The position numbers and the translations under genes were made by a program. Shown here piece by piece: positions 45,661-57,956 of a DNA stretch of 64,000 nt. The notes below the pieces were generated by a model that was not told the DNA's origin, ran no database searches, and saw nothing but the letters and a program-made list of their open reading frames with translations. Position 1 is the stretch's first letter. Every line of letters starts with the position of its first letter. Source of the DNA: Thozetella sp. PMI_491 (Eukaryota > Ascomycota > Sordariomycetes > Chaetosphaeriales > Chaetosphaeriaceae); contig MU270027.1 in NCBI GenBank assembly GCA_021432635.1, positions 1,125,459 through 1,189,458 on the forward strand, in the 5' to 3' direction.

Positions 45661-47204
45661 ATGACGGACTCTCCCACGGGATCCCGCCACCGCGAAGGCC
45701 CTGCCGCCGCCCCGGCCGCCAAGCCACCCACGTCTCCTTCCCCCTTGTCTCCGGTTCCCACCCCGACCGGCTTCCATCCGATCCGCCGCGCAATGACCGT
45801 CGACGAGGGCGCCCAGCTCAGGCGCCGTCCCACGGGCGGCCATGGCCCGCCTGGGCCCGAGTTCGCGTCCCCGCGCCGGCGCAGCTCCAACTTCTCCGAC
45901 TACAGCCTCAACGAGGCCCGGCGGAACCTGCGGGATGACATCCTCAACCCCGGCGCCGGCGACGGTCTGCAGCCGCACCCCCAGGGTAACCTATCCATGA
46001 TCCCGCTGGCCTTTGCGCTGCTGCCCGCCGCCGCCGGCCTCCTCTTTAAGAACGGGAGCGCGGTGGTGACAGATGCGATGCTGCTCGTATTGGCCGCCGT
46101 CTTTCTGCACTGGTCCGTTACCCAGCCGTGGTAAGTATAGATGGGCTCCTAGCATCGGGTGTGTGTCTGTGCGTGCTAACGTCTAACTTCAGGTCATGGT
46201 ACCATTCGGCGCAGGAGATCCGCGTCAGGGAGGAACAGATCGCAGAGAAAGTCTTTGAGGACGAGAGCGAGGGAGACGACCCGGGCCGGTCAACCACTCC
46301 CCCGCCGCCGAGCAGCCTGGACGACGTTCCTGAAGACGAGGAGACTCCTCCTCGGCGACCCAGGTCTGCAAACTCCCGGTCCCAGCACACCCGAAAAGCT
46401 CTCCAGGAACTGTACCTGCACGAAGTGACGGCTCTGGTCTCGTGCTTCATGTTCCCTCCGATCGCTGCCTACCTGCTCCACGCGATCCGTAGCCAGCTAA
46501 GCAGGCCGTCAGAAGGCTTAGTGTCAAACTATAACCTCACTATCTTTCTCTTGGCAGCCGAGATCCATCCTCTATCGCACCTCTTCAAGCTCGTCCAGGC
46601 GCGCACCCTCCATCTTCAGAGAATCGTCAGCGCCAACCTGTATCAAGACGAGTCCAGCATGTCCAGTGCAGTCCAGGTCCAAGAGCTTGTCCAGAGGCTC
46701 GGAGATCTCGAGGTCCGCGCCCTCTCGGGGGAGCTAACTGCGCAGAACGGTACCAACCCCGAGAAGCAGGCCAGACAGGAGGCAGCCATGGTGCGTGAGG
46801 TCCGCAACGCTATCCAGCCCGAGCTGGACGCCCTGAACAGGGCGGTTCGGCGCTATGAGAAGAAGGCGACGGTGCTGGCGCTGCAGACCGAGTCCCGGCT
46901 CAGTGCCATGGACGGACGACTGAACGACGCCATCACCCTCGCGGCCGCAGCGGCCAAGAACAGCGCGTCACGTGGGAACTTTAGCAGATGGCTCGCGGAC
47001 CAGTTCGTCTGGCTGATCATGATGCCCTTCCACGGGCTCGTCAGTCTTCTCATTTTGCCGTTCCGCGGCATATCCGCGTTGCTAGGGCGGTCTAGGAAAC
47101 CCTACGAGAAGGCTCATCGGGATAGGAGGAGTAGTAAGAGCTCGTCCTCGTCCTCGCGCTTGCCCTCGTCCGATAGGGTGCCATCGAGGCTCTCGAAAAG
47201 ATGA
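45661..47204 (+). CDS. Fungal membrane protein of unknown function (493 aa)
   Basis: Exons 45661-46130 and 46193-47204 join to 493 aa; the intron splits a Trp codon in QPWSWYHSAQEIR. Four hydrophobic stretches are seen: two close together at residues about 115-155 (LSMIPLAFALLPAAAGLLF and MLLVLAAVFLHWSV), one near 255-275 (ALVSCFMFPPIAAYLLHAI) with a following short one (YNLTIFLLAAEIHPL), and a C-terminal re-entrant-like FVWLIMMPFHGLVSLLILPFRGI. A predicted coiled coil (VQELVQRLGDLEVRALSGEL through REVRNAIQPELDALNRAVRRYEKK) lies between. Both termini are Ser/Arg-rich and disordered (SNFSDYSLNEARRNLRDDI). I do not recognise a named family. The conserved-looking core and clean splice make a real gene likely. 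Confidence 0.8.
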
Positions 47205-50200
47205 AAACGTTCATGGCGGATGACTGTGACATGGGCAGCACGCCTCTTGTATTTATAAATCTAATCTCTATTAAGAGTTCCTTCAAGTCAGGTGGGTATG
47301 ATACCAGGGAGAAGAAGTCCGCTATGGACAAACGAAGCTAGGTTAGCTGAGTACGGGTGGGTGGGCAATACGGGATATGTGGAGTATGCAAAAGGAAGGT
47401 ATCTGTCGCCTTTTGGAAGTCGGTGAGGTCGACAACTCTCAGCTGCGGATTCATTCTCTATTCGCTGGCATAAATTATCTGAGCCCAACATCACCGCAAG
47501 GAATCCGGGAGGTGTCAGTCATGTCTTATCTATCATGTATGGTCTACTACATGGTAGATAGGTTAGGGCAGAGTCAGGGCCGACCCCCTGGTTAATCTGG
47601 TGCTCGGTTTACTGGCTGCCGTGGGATTAGTTATCTCGTCTGCGCGCCTTGTAGAAAGTTACGCTTCCGAATAGCATCCATTCCTAGAGCTCATGCCCCG
47701 GGTGACCAGACCCCGTCCGACTCGTCACAGGCCCTTGTCGTGTAGGAGACTATTGTTTTATAATACGCTGCGCTGGCTACTACAGTGCCTCGTATATCTC
47801 ACCTCCTACTCGATTCTTCGTAGTCCCTCTAGACTAAAGTTGCCTATACCTTATATGTCTTAACCAACCGTTCAAGAGTGAATATATAAGCAGCAAGATG
47901 GACGAGAGTTGTCCTTGCTCCGTCTCCTCCAACCAACCTCTCCTTCCTCAGTTCAGAGGCAGCATCGTGCCCGAGCCCAAGATCTAGGCCATTTCCTAGG
48001 AATACCAGGAACATCATGATGACTTCCAAAGAACTGGTTGAGGAAGGGGGAGGCAACATTCCCCGCATGATGGCGTAGCGCGTGACTGCTCTACCCTTAT
48101 CCAAACCTACCACAGGCTCGGCAGTTCTCAGGCGCAATACCAAAACAAGACCTCGAAGAACAAGTTGACATTTCCATTGTTTTGATCCGGCCCCAAGTCC
48201 TCACGCGTCACCTGGGTCTAGTTCAACGCGCTGGGTCTGTTCCCGACCAGTCTATTCCACTACGCCAGGGCTATTAGTGGCACTGCTCACGTCAATCAGC
48301 AGGATACTAGTAGTTAACACCAACTGCTTTTGTATAGTCCCTAGGTAGAGCCCCACCAGACCGTCCTCACCGCTGCCAGGATAACCTTGGCGTCGAAGGC
48401 GTGGAAAGCCTCTCAACCATCGAAAGTGGGTTGCTTCAATCCACCAAGGGCATTCAGGGTCCGGAGTGCGAGCCAGAGCCAAGCTGCTAGGCGAACGGTC
48501 ACTGACCAACTGTTCACCACCGGTAGACCTGATCCGATCAGGGATCACACTCGTGATCCAAATGGCGTACAAACACAGCATTCGCCGCGTGCAGAGAAAA
48601 ACCAAGCGATTCGTGGCGGCCGCCCGAGAGCAAGCTGTCACGAGCCCGATTCCATCCACCCGCCCTGCCTGTCGAGGCAGTCGAAACTTGACGGCTCGAC
48701 GCTCGGGCTCGCGCCGTCGTTGACGGGGTCGGTCCTGGGCTGCACTGGCTGGGCCAGAATCAGATGAAAGCACCGTTGCTGCCACTGTTGACGCTTGTCA
48801 TTTGCGGCCTAGCTGGCCCGACCACCGAACCAAGCCTCCAGCTGTCCCCGCCGATGGCCCTTCGTCATCTCGTCGAACTTGGTGGCCAAACCCGGCCTAG
48901 ACACCGACGAATGCAGTCTGCAGGGCGCTCCTGAAAGAAGGGAGGGCCAGTCGCCAGAAGAGGCGACGCGCCCGAATACGGTAGCTTATGTGCACGATAG
49001 TGGAACTTTCTAGCCCAAGAAGAATAGGGGGGAAGCGCCAGAATTCATGCGTTGCGATAATCGAGCGAAGTGGCAGAAGCGACAGGCGAGCTGGAGTCCT
49101 CAGCTGTGTGTCTCTTGCCCAACTTGGCCTCTTGGGGCTCCAGCTCGGCTAAGACCATGGAATTACCCACCACGCCATCTTTCATGCGACCAAGAAAAGT
49201 TAGGAGAGAAAAAAGTAAGTTGAGAATAGACCTTCTAGCTTTTTGGGGGGGTATTTTGTTTCGTAGCCTTTTTTTTAGGTCCCGTTCCTGGCCCTCCTGG
49301 TCCCTCCTTTCGCCTCAAGTCCGTGGAGCCGCTGACCACACTCCCTGCTCGACTGGCGAGCGCATGAATTCCAAAGGCTGTGTTGGTGGTGTAAGTGGGA
49401 TGTGCGGCAGGGGTGCTTCCCACTTCGCCCCAGGAGTTTGAATGATGAAGGAACCCCTCAAGCCCCTTAAGCCCTCTCGACCCCCCACCACCACGCCTCG
49501 CCGGCGGCACCTGCTTCCCGCTCCGAGGTGGTGTTGGGCCCATGTGGGGTCCACACAACCCCTTGCTGCCTTTGCTGCAAGCTGCAGGTCTCTACGTAGC
49601 TCGTGCTGCACCTTCTTTTTACCGAGGACCTGCATCATCTACTGTACTCCCGACTGCCCCCCCCATCGACCACGGCAAGACGGATGCTCGGCCAAATTGC
49701 CACCGCGGCTCCCACTGCTGCCGCAGGGTCAAGACTGCCCTGAACAGGGTGCTATTACTGTATCCTTCCAGGCCGTGACGGAACGCAGCAAGTCATAGAG
49801 TCAGAGAGTTAGAGTGCCGGAAAGCCACCAGTGGCAGATTCTTGGCTGGGAGACAGAGAACAGAATCTGGACGCGTGTCCCGTCGAATCGGTAGGCCACG
49901 AAGCTCCCTCCTGGTTCCACGTCCTACGACGACACAAGGTCGGCCAGGCCGGTCCAGCAGAAGGCCAGGTGCGAGAAAACGAGCTGCTGTTGGCGACACC
50001 ATAGCTCGGTTGCGATTGGCCGCAAGCCTCTGGTTGTCTCCATCGGCTGTCTGCAGTGCGCCCACGCAAGATTAAGGTCAGCATGCCAGCCAACCGATCT
50101 CTCACTGTTCGCCGGCGGCGGCGGCATTAGGCCATCACACGCAAAGGTGCCGGCCTTGGAGCGACACGGCAGGATACTACGGCGGGCTGGCGTGGAAATC

Positions 50201-51782
50201 GCGATTTGGGCACTTCGTGACACAGAAACCGGTTCTCAGTCAGCCAGGTCGTATAGGCAAAAGAGAGAACCCACGACATCGTGATCGCTGAGTATCAAAC
50301 TGTGTGAGCGGCTCGGGTCCTTGCCAGGTGCATGTGGTGGGCCGCCTCCACACACCCACAACCCTCCCATCCACCCCCGGTCCGCTTGATTGGCGAGGTT
50401 GGATCGTGAGGGCGTTCCGCCCTCCTGGAGGCGCTACGACGCCCTCGGTACTTTTAGCCTGCAACGAGCTTTTACCTCCGGCAGAAGGGCCGTCGTCGCA
50501 CGCGTGAGACGGCTCACCGTCGAAAACACGCGGGAGATTCGCAGTCATCATTTCCGTGGCATGTTTGCCATGGCCGCCAAGGTCGTCTTGGTCCCGACGA
50601 TGGGCCACCGCTTTCTTCCTCCTGCGGCACTTGGGTTGCAGCCCGCGTCGGTTGGTCTTCCCCAGTGCCAATCGCTTTTAGACTTGTACAAGCCACCACA
50701 GGTGGCCTTGATGTCACCCGTTCTCTCTTGCAACCCTCCCCCTGCTGGCACTGCCTGTGACGAGGGGAGTGGGCGCTGCAGGGGTCTTAATAGAATTGCA
50801 AGGTCGCTCGCACTGGATTGATGCCCGCCCCTAGCGAATCACGCGTTTGAGGCCGCATCCCTGTCATCGCAATCTTGGGCCAAAGGCGCCTCGACTCTGT
50901 CGACCTCCGGCTCCCGCTAGGTAGCTAGGGCAGCTTTTTCCTGGGGGCGCGGTACGCCACCAGTAGCCCTGTGAAACTCCGGGCTCGGGCACACTGAGCT
51001 ATACCCACTCTATGTACCCTGGCCTAATATTAATCTCATCTTTTAGAGAACTGGCCAGTCATATTGGGCCTCGCCTGGTGGTGCGGGCAGGTTCACCACC
51101 CCAGCAGCGCGAGCAACGCGAGCACGGCAGCTCCTCCCACGGCATCGTGGAGACCTTGGCCGCTGCCTTGGCGGCCGAGTGGGCCGGCCGGGGAGCTTCG
51201 CGGCATGCCCCTCTCAGCCTCCTCGAGGTGGACCTGGGCGCTCTACCAGATCCTGGGGGGGGGAAGGGCTCACCTCACTTAAGAGGTACACCGCACCCGG
51301 CCCCAGGCGCGATAGCTTACCTGGCTCTGCTCCCTCCGCCATATGATCTTCATGTAATAGGTGATCGAACGAACACCGTTCCCCTCCCCCAACCCTGAGA
51401 CCGCATCCCGCCCGGCTGAGTTCCATACTGGTTCCCGCTGTTGGCGTTCCACTCGTTTGTTACTTCGGCAACTCAGGTCCTACTTGTCACTCGCTTTGTT
51501 CCCACGCTCACTATCCATAATACTCTCCTATACTATCTGGGTAAAGTAATTGGGACCTGGTAGTATACATATCAACCACGAGCTGAGCTACTTTCTCTCT
51601 CTTCCTACCCATCGGAACCTGGGACGCTTGCACGGACGTTGCCTCTCTCTCTATCTCGGTCATGCCTTGCTCCGACGGCCAGTGAAGGAAGCAACGTCCT
51701 CTACTCGCCCGTCTGTCGGTGAATCCTTGCGTGGAACGACTCCCGAGGACCCTAGCCTGAACGGCACGGCAGAGCGAGAGCC
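47205..51782. other. 4.6-kb gene-poor interval
   Basis: The longest stretch without a supported gene on the right half. Frames up to 177 codons exist (for example 48252-48785 on the minus strand), but none has family motifs, and most are overlapped by frames on the other strand. The left part (47210-48200) is richer in A+T with TAG/CTA-rich runs; the right part (51000-51780) is CT-rich and probably holds the promoter and leader of the DUF4203 gene. A T8 run lies at about 49269-49276. Confidence 0.55.
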
Positions 51783-54700
51783 ATGATGCTCCCCAAGGTG
51801 CAGCAGTTATGGGCTTTGCTATGCCTCCTCCTCTGCGTCGACATTGCCTTGGCCGGTGTTGTTAAAAGGGACGGCGCCACAGGTACGACGACATCAGAAG
51901 TCCGCACGAGCACCAGCGAGGGGGAGATACAGACAACGACTACCGCTAGCAGCAACACGGGAACCCCTTCCTCCGTGTCGACCACTTTGGCCACGACGTC
52001 CGCCACCAGCGTCTCGTCAGCATCTGCCACCGCTTCAGGAGCAAGTGTCTTTAATTCCACCCTGTTTAATAACCGTAAGTGTCGCCCATTGGTACCAGAG
52101 CTACGATCGGGGCCTGACCCTTGATGCAGTTACCATTCCAGATGGCGAGCTTCCTTACACACCTGTCGTCACGCCAGGTTGGGGCGTTGCCGGCGTCATC
52201 TTGCTAACCACCGGCATTGCTTATGCCTTCATCGGCATCAAGACACAATGGGTGTATAGCTTCTTCTCAGCCGCGTATCTGGCAGCGCTGGGGACGACAG
52301 TCTTGATTGTTTACATCGTCCCGCTCCCCGTATCCGATGGTGTCCAGGGCGGCCTTGTAGTAGCAGCGGTGTGCACAGGATTATTGTTCGGGGGCATCGC
52401 GGTAGTCTTCAAGGACATCGCAGAGTGCCTAGGATGCTTGCTTGGAGGTTTCTGCTTCAGCATGTGGCTGCTCACCCTCCGGGCCGGCGGCCTTCTCCCC
52501 GACACGGGGGCAAAGGCCGTCCTAATTGCAGTCTTCACCGTATTCACATTCGCGCTATACTTCAGCCATTGGACCCGAAGTTATGCGCAGATCTCCAGCG
52601 GGTCCTTTGCCGGCGCCACCGCAGCTGTGCTGGGCATCGACTGCTTCAGCAGGGCAGGGTTGAAAGAGTTCTGGGCATACGTGTGGGCTTTGAACGACAA
52701 CATCTTCCCGCTTGGTACTGTCACGTATCCGCTCACCAGAGGTATCCGTGTCGAGCTCGCGGCTACCATTATCGTCTTTGTCTTGGGTATTGTCTCTCAG
52801 CTCCGAGTATGGCGTATCATCCAAGAGCATCGCGCAAAGAAGGAAGCCATCAAGGCAGATGAGGAACAAAAGAAGGAAACTGAGGAAGAACACATCGGGC
52901 GCCAGATCGTCGAGGCAAACGAGCGTGATCTTCGAAATTGGGAGCATGTCTATGGCGACGGACCTCGTTGCCCCCCAACAGCTGACTCCGGAGTGGCCGA
53001 TATGGAGAGCGAGAAGCGGATGAGGCATAGTGGTGGCTCGACATCGACGACCGGGCCGGGCTTGAATGAGGCGGAGAGCCAAGCCGAGGGCCAGAGAGAA
53101 CTAGAACCAGTCGAGCTCCCTGGCGCACCAGAGTCCCAGATACCACCTCCTCCACCGCCGAAGCCTGTGGCTCCAGCCATGGTTATTTCACGAGACGCTT
53201 CCAACGGCACCGTAACTGTCCTAGTGGCTGAAGACGACGTTCCCAACGGGCTCGTATATGATTCAGTACCCGGAGGGACAGGGAAGGAAGTTGTCTGGGG
53301 GCCGGAGGACAGTCGACACGGCAGCGAGAATACGACAGCCTCGTCAAACAAAGAGAAACGGATTTCCAAGGTGGTGGTACCGCCTCCTTGCGTAACGCCT
53401 CTTCCGTTCCGTGTACCCGAAGATCTCGAGGATGATGGCTATCGTGAGGACCGATCTTCGGTCGCTACTTTTGCGGACGAGAAAGAGGAAGGATCCGTTA
53501 CCGCACATGTCGAGAGGCGCCAGTCGTTGGCCAAGAGGCTCTCGAGCGGCTCTGCCGAGCTTTTGCGACGCCTGTCTCAGAAGTCAAAGGGCTCCAAAGG
53601 TAATGCCATCGAGCTTTCCGAGCAGCCATCACCAAGCCGCGAAGAGTTGGTGGAGTCGAGGCAATCCCTCAGGGACGATAATGACTCGGTTGCCGCCAAT
53701 CTCGATGACCTGAGCTCGAATGGGGATGTGGAGACGATACGTGATGCAGACGAGACCCGCTCGATAGAGATAACAGCTGAGCTCGACGACAAAGAGAATC
53801 CACCATTGGAACGCGAGGGAAGCCCAGAAGCCACCAAGACTCCGGGAGATGCTGAGGACAATGAGACAAATGCTACCAACCCGAGGAGCCTCGAGACTGG
53901 AGCGCAGGAAGACGAGCCTGCTACGCCGAAGCCCGCAGCCAGCCTAGTTGGCAAGGATGACGGCCCGGCGGCATCTCCGTCCGAACCCGGCTCAGCGAAG
54001 GGGTCTACCGAGAAATCTATAAGAGGTCCCAAATCAACTGTCTCGCTCGAGTCGACACCAGCCAGCCTGACCAAGGGAAACTTGCCGCGTCCTCTGTCTC
54101 GAGTCGCTCTGTCATATCGAACCAACGAGTGGGCGAAGCATCTCAGCGTGGCAGAGACTCCAGCACCCGAGATCCTCACATTGCACGAATACCCCGAAGC
54201 CGAGGAGCCTGTCGAGACTTCTGCTGTAGAGAAGGAGGCGCCGGCCCCGGTGAATGTGACTGAGCTCCAGCAGACAGCAGAGAACGCCACTCCGGCCCCC
54301 GCTGCCCCAAGATCGGCAAGCGTCATAGCCAACTACGCCATGGCACAAGCGGCCTTCGCCCAGAGGAACTCGAGCGCATCGGCAGCGACTCCCAGCCCGG
54401 AGCCGCAGGGCAGGAACGTCAGCCCTCCAGGCCCGCCCCTGACTCACCAAAACAAGGCCTATCGCTCCAAGTCCGGCACCCTCAAGCGACGCACCTCGGC
54501 CCTTCAGGCACAGGCGATCGCCGAGGAGACCACTAACGGGGCAAACAGCGCGGCCTACGGCATGGAGGAGAGCAGCTCTTCGCGCTCTAACTCGGTGCCC
54601 CCGTCTCCTACCGCGCCCGAGTTCTCTGCCTCTGCCTCTCAAGCATCGATGCGCGCCCCGGTCCCGGGTTTGGTCTCGTACAACTCCCCTCAGACCCTGC

Positions 54701-55425
54701 TCGGCCAGCGAGATGTGTTCCTGCGCAACAAGTCCCGCACTTCCTTCATCCCGCCAACGCCTGACCCTCACGCCGCTGCTCTAGCCGCCTACGCGATGAA
54801 CCAGGCGGGCTATGACAATGCGGGAAGCGTATATAACGATCCTGCATCTACCCCGGCGCGCAGCTCACCAGTTGACATGGACGACCTGCCCATGTCGCAG
54901 CGCCGCCAGCTGATGATGCGCCAAATGAGCCACAGCAGCCTAGTCTCGGGCTCGCGACCCGCTAGCGGCTTGAGCCACGCCCCAGCGGTCGTGATCCCTT
55001 CCAGGAGTGCCGACAACGCTGTCTTCGACTCACACCAGCCGCAGCGAGATTGGAGCCACATCAAGAGCGGCGACTCACGCGAGGCGCAGCTGCGCGACTT
55101 CCGCAATAGCGTGGCCGTTGACCTACGCACTGGAATGCAGCCGCAGCCCAGCAGCGGAGGCGTCAGCCGGCCTACAGTGTCCGGGAGGGTATCGGCAATC
55201 GGCTTCCTCGCCGGCCAAGGCGACACATCTATTCTCCAGGGCGTCGAGCACTCTTACTCGACGTTGATGGGCCAGAAGGAGACTGAGGCGATTGCGCGGG
55301 AGCTGGCCCGGCAGGACCGCGAGCGCAGCGAGTCGCAGTTCCAGCAGCGGATGCGCGCCGATCCTTCCTTCCAGGAGGCTCATCGGGACGCCATGAGGAG
55401 GCTGCAAGGCCGGGCGAAGGAGTAG
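51783..55425 (+). CDS. DUF4203 seven-TM protein with long cytosolic tail
   Basis: Exons 51783-52074 and 52130-55425 join to 1195 aa. Residues 1-24 form a signal peptide (LWALLCLLLCVDIALAG). Residues 28-97 are a Ser/Thr-rich, likely O-glycosylated, extracellular stretch. Then come seven membrane segments typical of DUF4203 (TM7S3/TMEM198-like): GWGVAGVILLTTGIAYAFIG, SFFSAAYLAALGTTVLIVYIV, GGLVVAAVCTGLLFGGIAVVF, CLGCLLGGFCFSMWLLTL, AVLIAVFTVFTFALYF, GSFAGATAAVLGIDCF and VELAATIIVFVLGIVSQ. After about residue 335 an 860-residue charged, disordered tail follows, ending in a helical basic/acidic block (EAIARELARQDRERSESQFQQRMR). Function unknown; the shape suggests a surface sensor or scaffold, which is inference. 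Confidence 0.85.
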
Positions 55426-56434
55426 TCTATTCGAGGATGTGAAGACATAGGCGGCGACAGGGGCAGTAATGATGTCGACATTTACTACTATACCCACCTC
55501 TCCCCAGCTTCCTGGTCACCAATGCCTGGCGTCATACACCCCCTATTCTATTTCTTAATTTTCTAATGTCTTTCGGGAAGGTAGAGAGAAGGGCAGACAG
55601 TCACGGCCTGGACCTGTTGTGTTGTATAGATAGCTCTGTTTGAGCAACGCGGGCTCTCTTCTATGTCTGGGTTCGGAGTAGGCTGGGAAGGTCCGAGGCT
55701 GGGGGTGCGATTGGATATTGGGCACGGCTCGGGAGGAGAACGCAGCCCGGGACGGGCGATTGGGCGGGTGGACGGACGGCTGAGCGCCGGAAAACGATAT
55801 CACGGGAAGTTTGGGAGGGACAGAGGGCGGCGCAAAAGTCCTGTGTCTACATTTCTTGCAGAACACTCTCGTTTAGCTTGCTTTCTAGGCCCAGGGTTTC
55901 CTATGCCTGCGCCAATCAATGCAAAAGTTTGATCTACCCTTCTTCGCACGCCGTGTAGCACGCATATTGCCAACAATGTATCATACGCCGCCGGAGAGGC
56001 CCCGGCAGCGCGGGGCCGGCCCCCGGGTCTTCAGCCGCACCGCCAGCCGGACTGGTGCAAACAAACAAAAGGAGGCGGCTCCAGCACGCCGAGGTAATCC
56101 AGATGTCGGCCATGTTACTTTGTAGCGCTTTAGCGCCGGATCGACCCGATATCGGTAATTCGGTCAGTGGCCTAGGAGTCGGCAATAAGGCGGCGGCGAG
56201 CTACAGGCATGGGGCGATGGCGCTATCCAGGCACCGCTAAAGCGGTGTAAGTCGCCGCCGAGCGCCGCTCGCCCCCCGAGTTGCTCCGGCCGGACAAGGC
56301 TTTCTCCATCCCATGCCTTCGCCCCCACTGCACGCCCACCCAACCTGCGTATCTGCGTGTTGGTCTTGGACTTTGCATTCCGTCTCCCGGCTTGCTACCT
56401 TTCGGAAGCGGCATGACGCTCCGGCTCGACGACG
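55426..56434. promoter_or_regulatory. Region upstream of the Rch1-like gene
   Basis: 1.0 kb in tandem orientation after the DUF4203 gene. It has a CACCGCTAAAGCGGTG inverted repeat at 56231-56246 about 190 nt before the next ATG, next to GCCGCC-rich sequence. No gene supported. Confidence 0.5.
56231..56246. promoter_or_regulatory. Inverted repeat CACCGC-N4-GCGGTG
   Basis: A six-base inverted repeat with a four-base spacer (CACCGCTAAAGCGGTG), about 190 nt upstream of the Rch1-like ATG. This spacing and symmetry would suit a dimeric transcription factor; no named factor is claimed. Confidence 0.4.
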
Positions 56435-57956
56435 ATGAGCTCAGAGGAGAGCCACAGGCCCGAGACGACGGCAGGCAGGGGTTGGCAGTGGGCCAAAAAA
56501 GGCCTTGATTTCCTCCTGGCGCAATGGCTCGTTATCGGATTCGGCCTCAGTTGCGTCTTAGCATACTTCTTCCCCAGTGAGACCCGACTAGCGATGCGAC
56601 CGAGGAGACTGAAGCTGACTACGCGCCAGATGTGGCCGCACACGGCGGCATAATCAAGTCGGAATACTCGGTGCTGTACGGCAGTGTTGCCATCATCTTC
56701 CTCGTCAGTGGGCTTCAGCTAGCGCCCGAGAAGCTAAAGGAGAACCTCACGCACTGGAGACTGCATGCCATCGTCCAGGGGACCAGCTTCATACTCATCC
56801 CTTTGATACAGCTCAGTTCGTACCCGACATTCCCTGTCATGTCCCTTCTCGTGCTTTCTGCTCCATGCTGAACGGCAATAACAGTCATCATCCACATCAT
56901 CGTCGCGGCCGGTAACTTCCAGTCCAAGGCCATCGATACGAGCATCCTGGTGGGCATGATTGCACTCAGCTGCCTCCCCACCACTATCGCCTCGAATGTC
57001 GTCATGACACGGGCGGCCGGCGGGGATGACTCTGCGGCGGTGATCGAGGTCGTGCTCGGCAACACCTTTGGTGCCTTCATATCCCCGGGTCTGATCTACG
57101 CCTTTCTACCCTCCCAGTCCGAGTTCGACGACTGGCGGCCTGCGTCGCCGAGCACGCTCGGGCGAATGTACAGCGATGTAGCCATGCAGCTTGGTCTCAG
57201 CGTGCTGCTGCCGCTGCTGGTCGGTCAGGTATTGCGATGGCGCTTTCCCAAACAGGTCAAGTTCACGCTGGAGAGCCTGTATCTTGGCAAGATCTCGAGC
57301 TTTTTCTTGATCACACTGGTGTGGTAAGCATCAGGCCAGGTTCCCGCGCTCAGCGAAGCTCTGTGAAATCTAATGCGGGCCATAGGACGACGTTCTCGGG
57401 GGCATTCAAGACCGGGTCACTATACCTCGTCCCCAAGGCTTCCGTCATATTCAACGTATTCATCAATGTGGCCACCTACATCATCTTTACGCTCGCGTGC
57501 TTCTACATGGCTCGGCCTCCGGCAGCGCTCGCTAGAGCCGTCAACCCCGTGCTCGCGGACTCGCCCCTGGGACGGCGCCTACCGAACGTCTTGAGGCGGG
57601 CCATTACGATCAAGAAGATGTCCAAGGAACAGACGATTGCGGTGTGTTTTTGCGGCGCCGCCAAAACCACGAGCCTCGGCATTCCGCTGGTGTCGGCCAT
57701 GTGGAATCGCTCAGACGACCTCACACGATCGTTTATCCAGATCCCCGTACTGCTCTATACCATTGAGCAAGTCTTTATGGCCCAGATCTTGGTGTACTTT
57801 TTCAAGTGGTACCTAAGGCGCGACCAGAAGCCGCTCGACACGGATGAGGAGAATAGGAGCGTAGATGGTGAACAGGCAGTGCGCGGGGATAGATTGGAAG
57901 AGGCGACGGCCCAGAGCGACATGGTAAGGCTAGAGAGCAAGGGCGTCGAGCGATAG
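56435..57956 (+). CDS. Rch1/SLC10A7-like solute carrier
   Basis: Exons 56435-56576, 56630-56815, 56885-57323 and 57386-57956 join to 445 aa. The SBF-like fold (bile-acid/sodium symporter family, SLC10A7 branch) is shown by [88 protein letters not shown] and [21 protein letters not shown]. In yeasts and Candida the Rch1 branch limits cytosolic Ca2+ and is induced by calcineurin signalling, so a plasma-membrane role in calcium homeostasis is the likely function here. About ten membrane segments are present and the C-terminal tail is acidic ([13 protein letters not shown]). The first acceptor was chosen by the CTGAC branch site and the NVAAHGG continuity. Confidence 0.92.

Noticed and set aside
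48252-48785. 177-codon frame on the minus strand
   Set aside because: No family motifs, arginine- and serine-rich composition typical of an antisense GC-rich frame, and it overlaps frames of similar length on the other strand.
32703-57956. A metal-homeostasis cluster (ferroportin-like, NIPA, Rch1-like)
   Set aside because: The three transporters are 3 to 17 kb apart, interleaved with unrelated genes, and act on different ions; co-location is probably chance.
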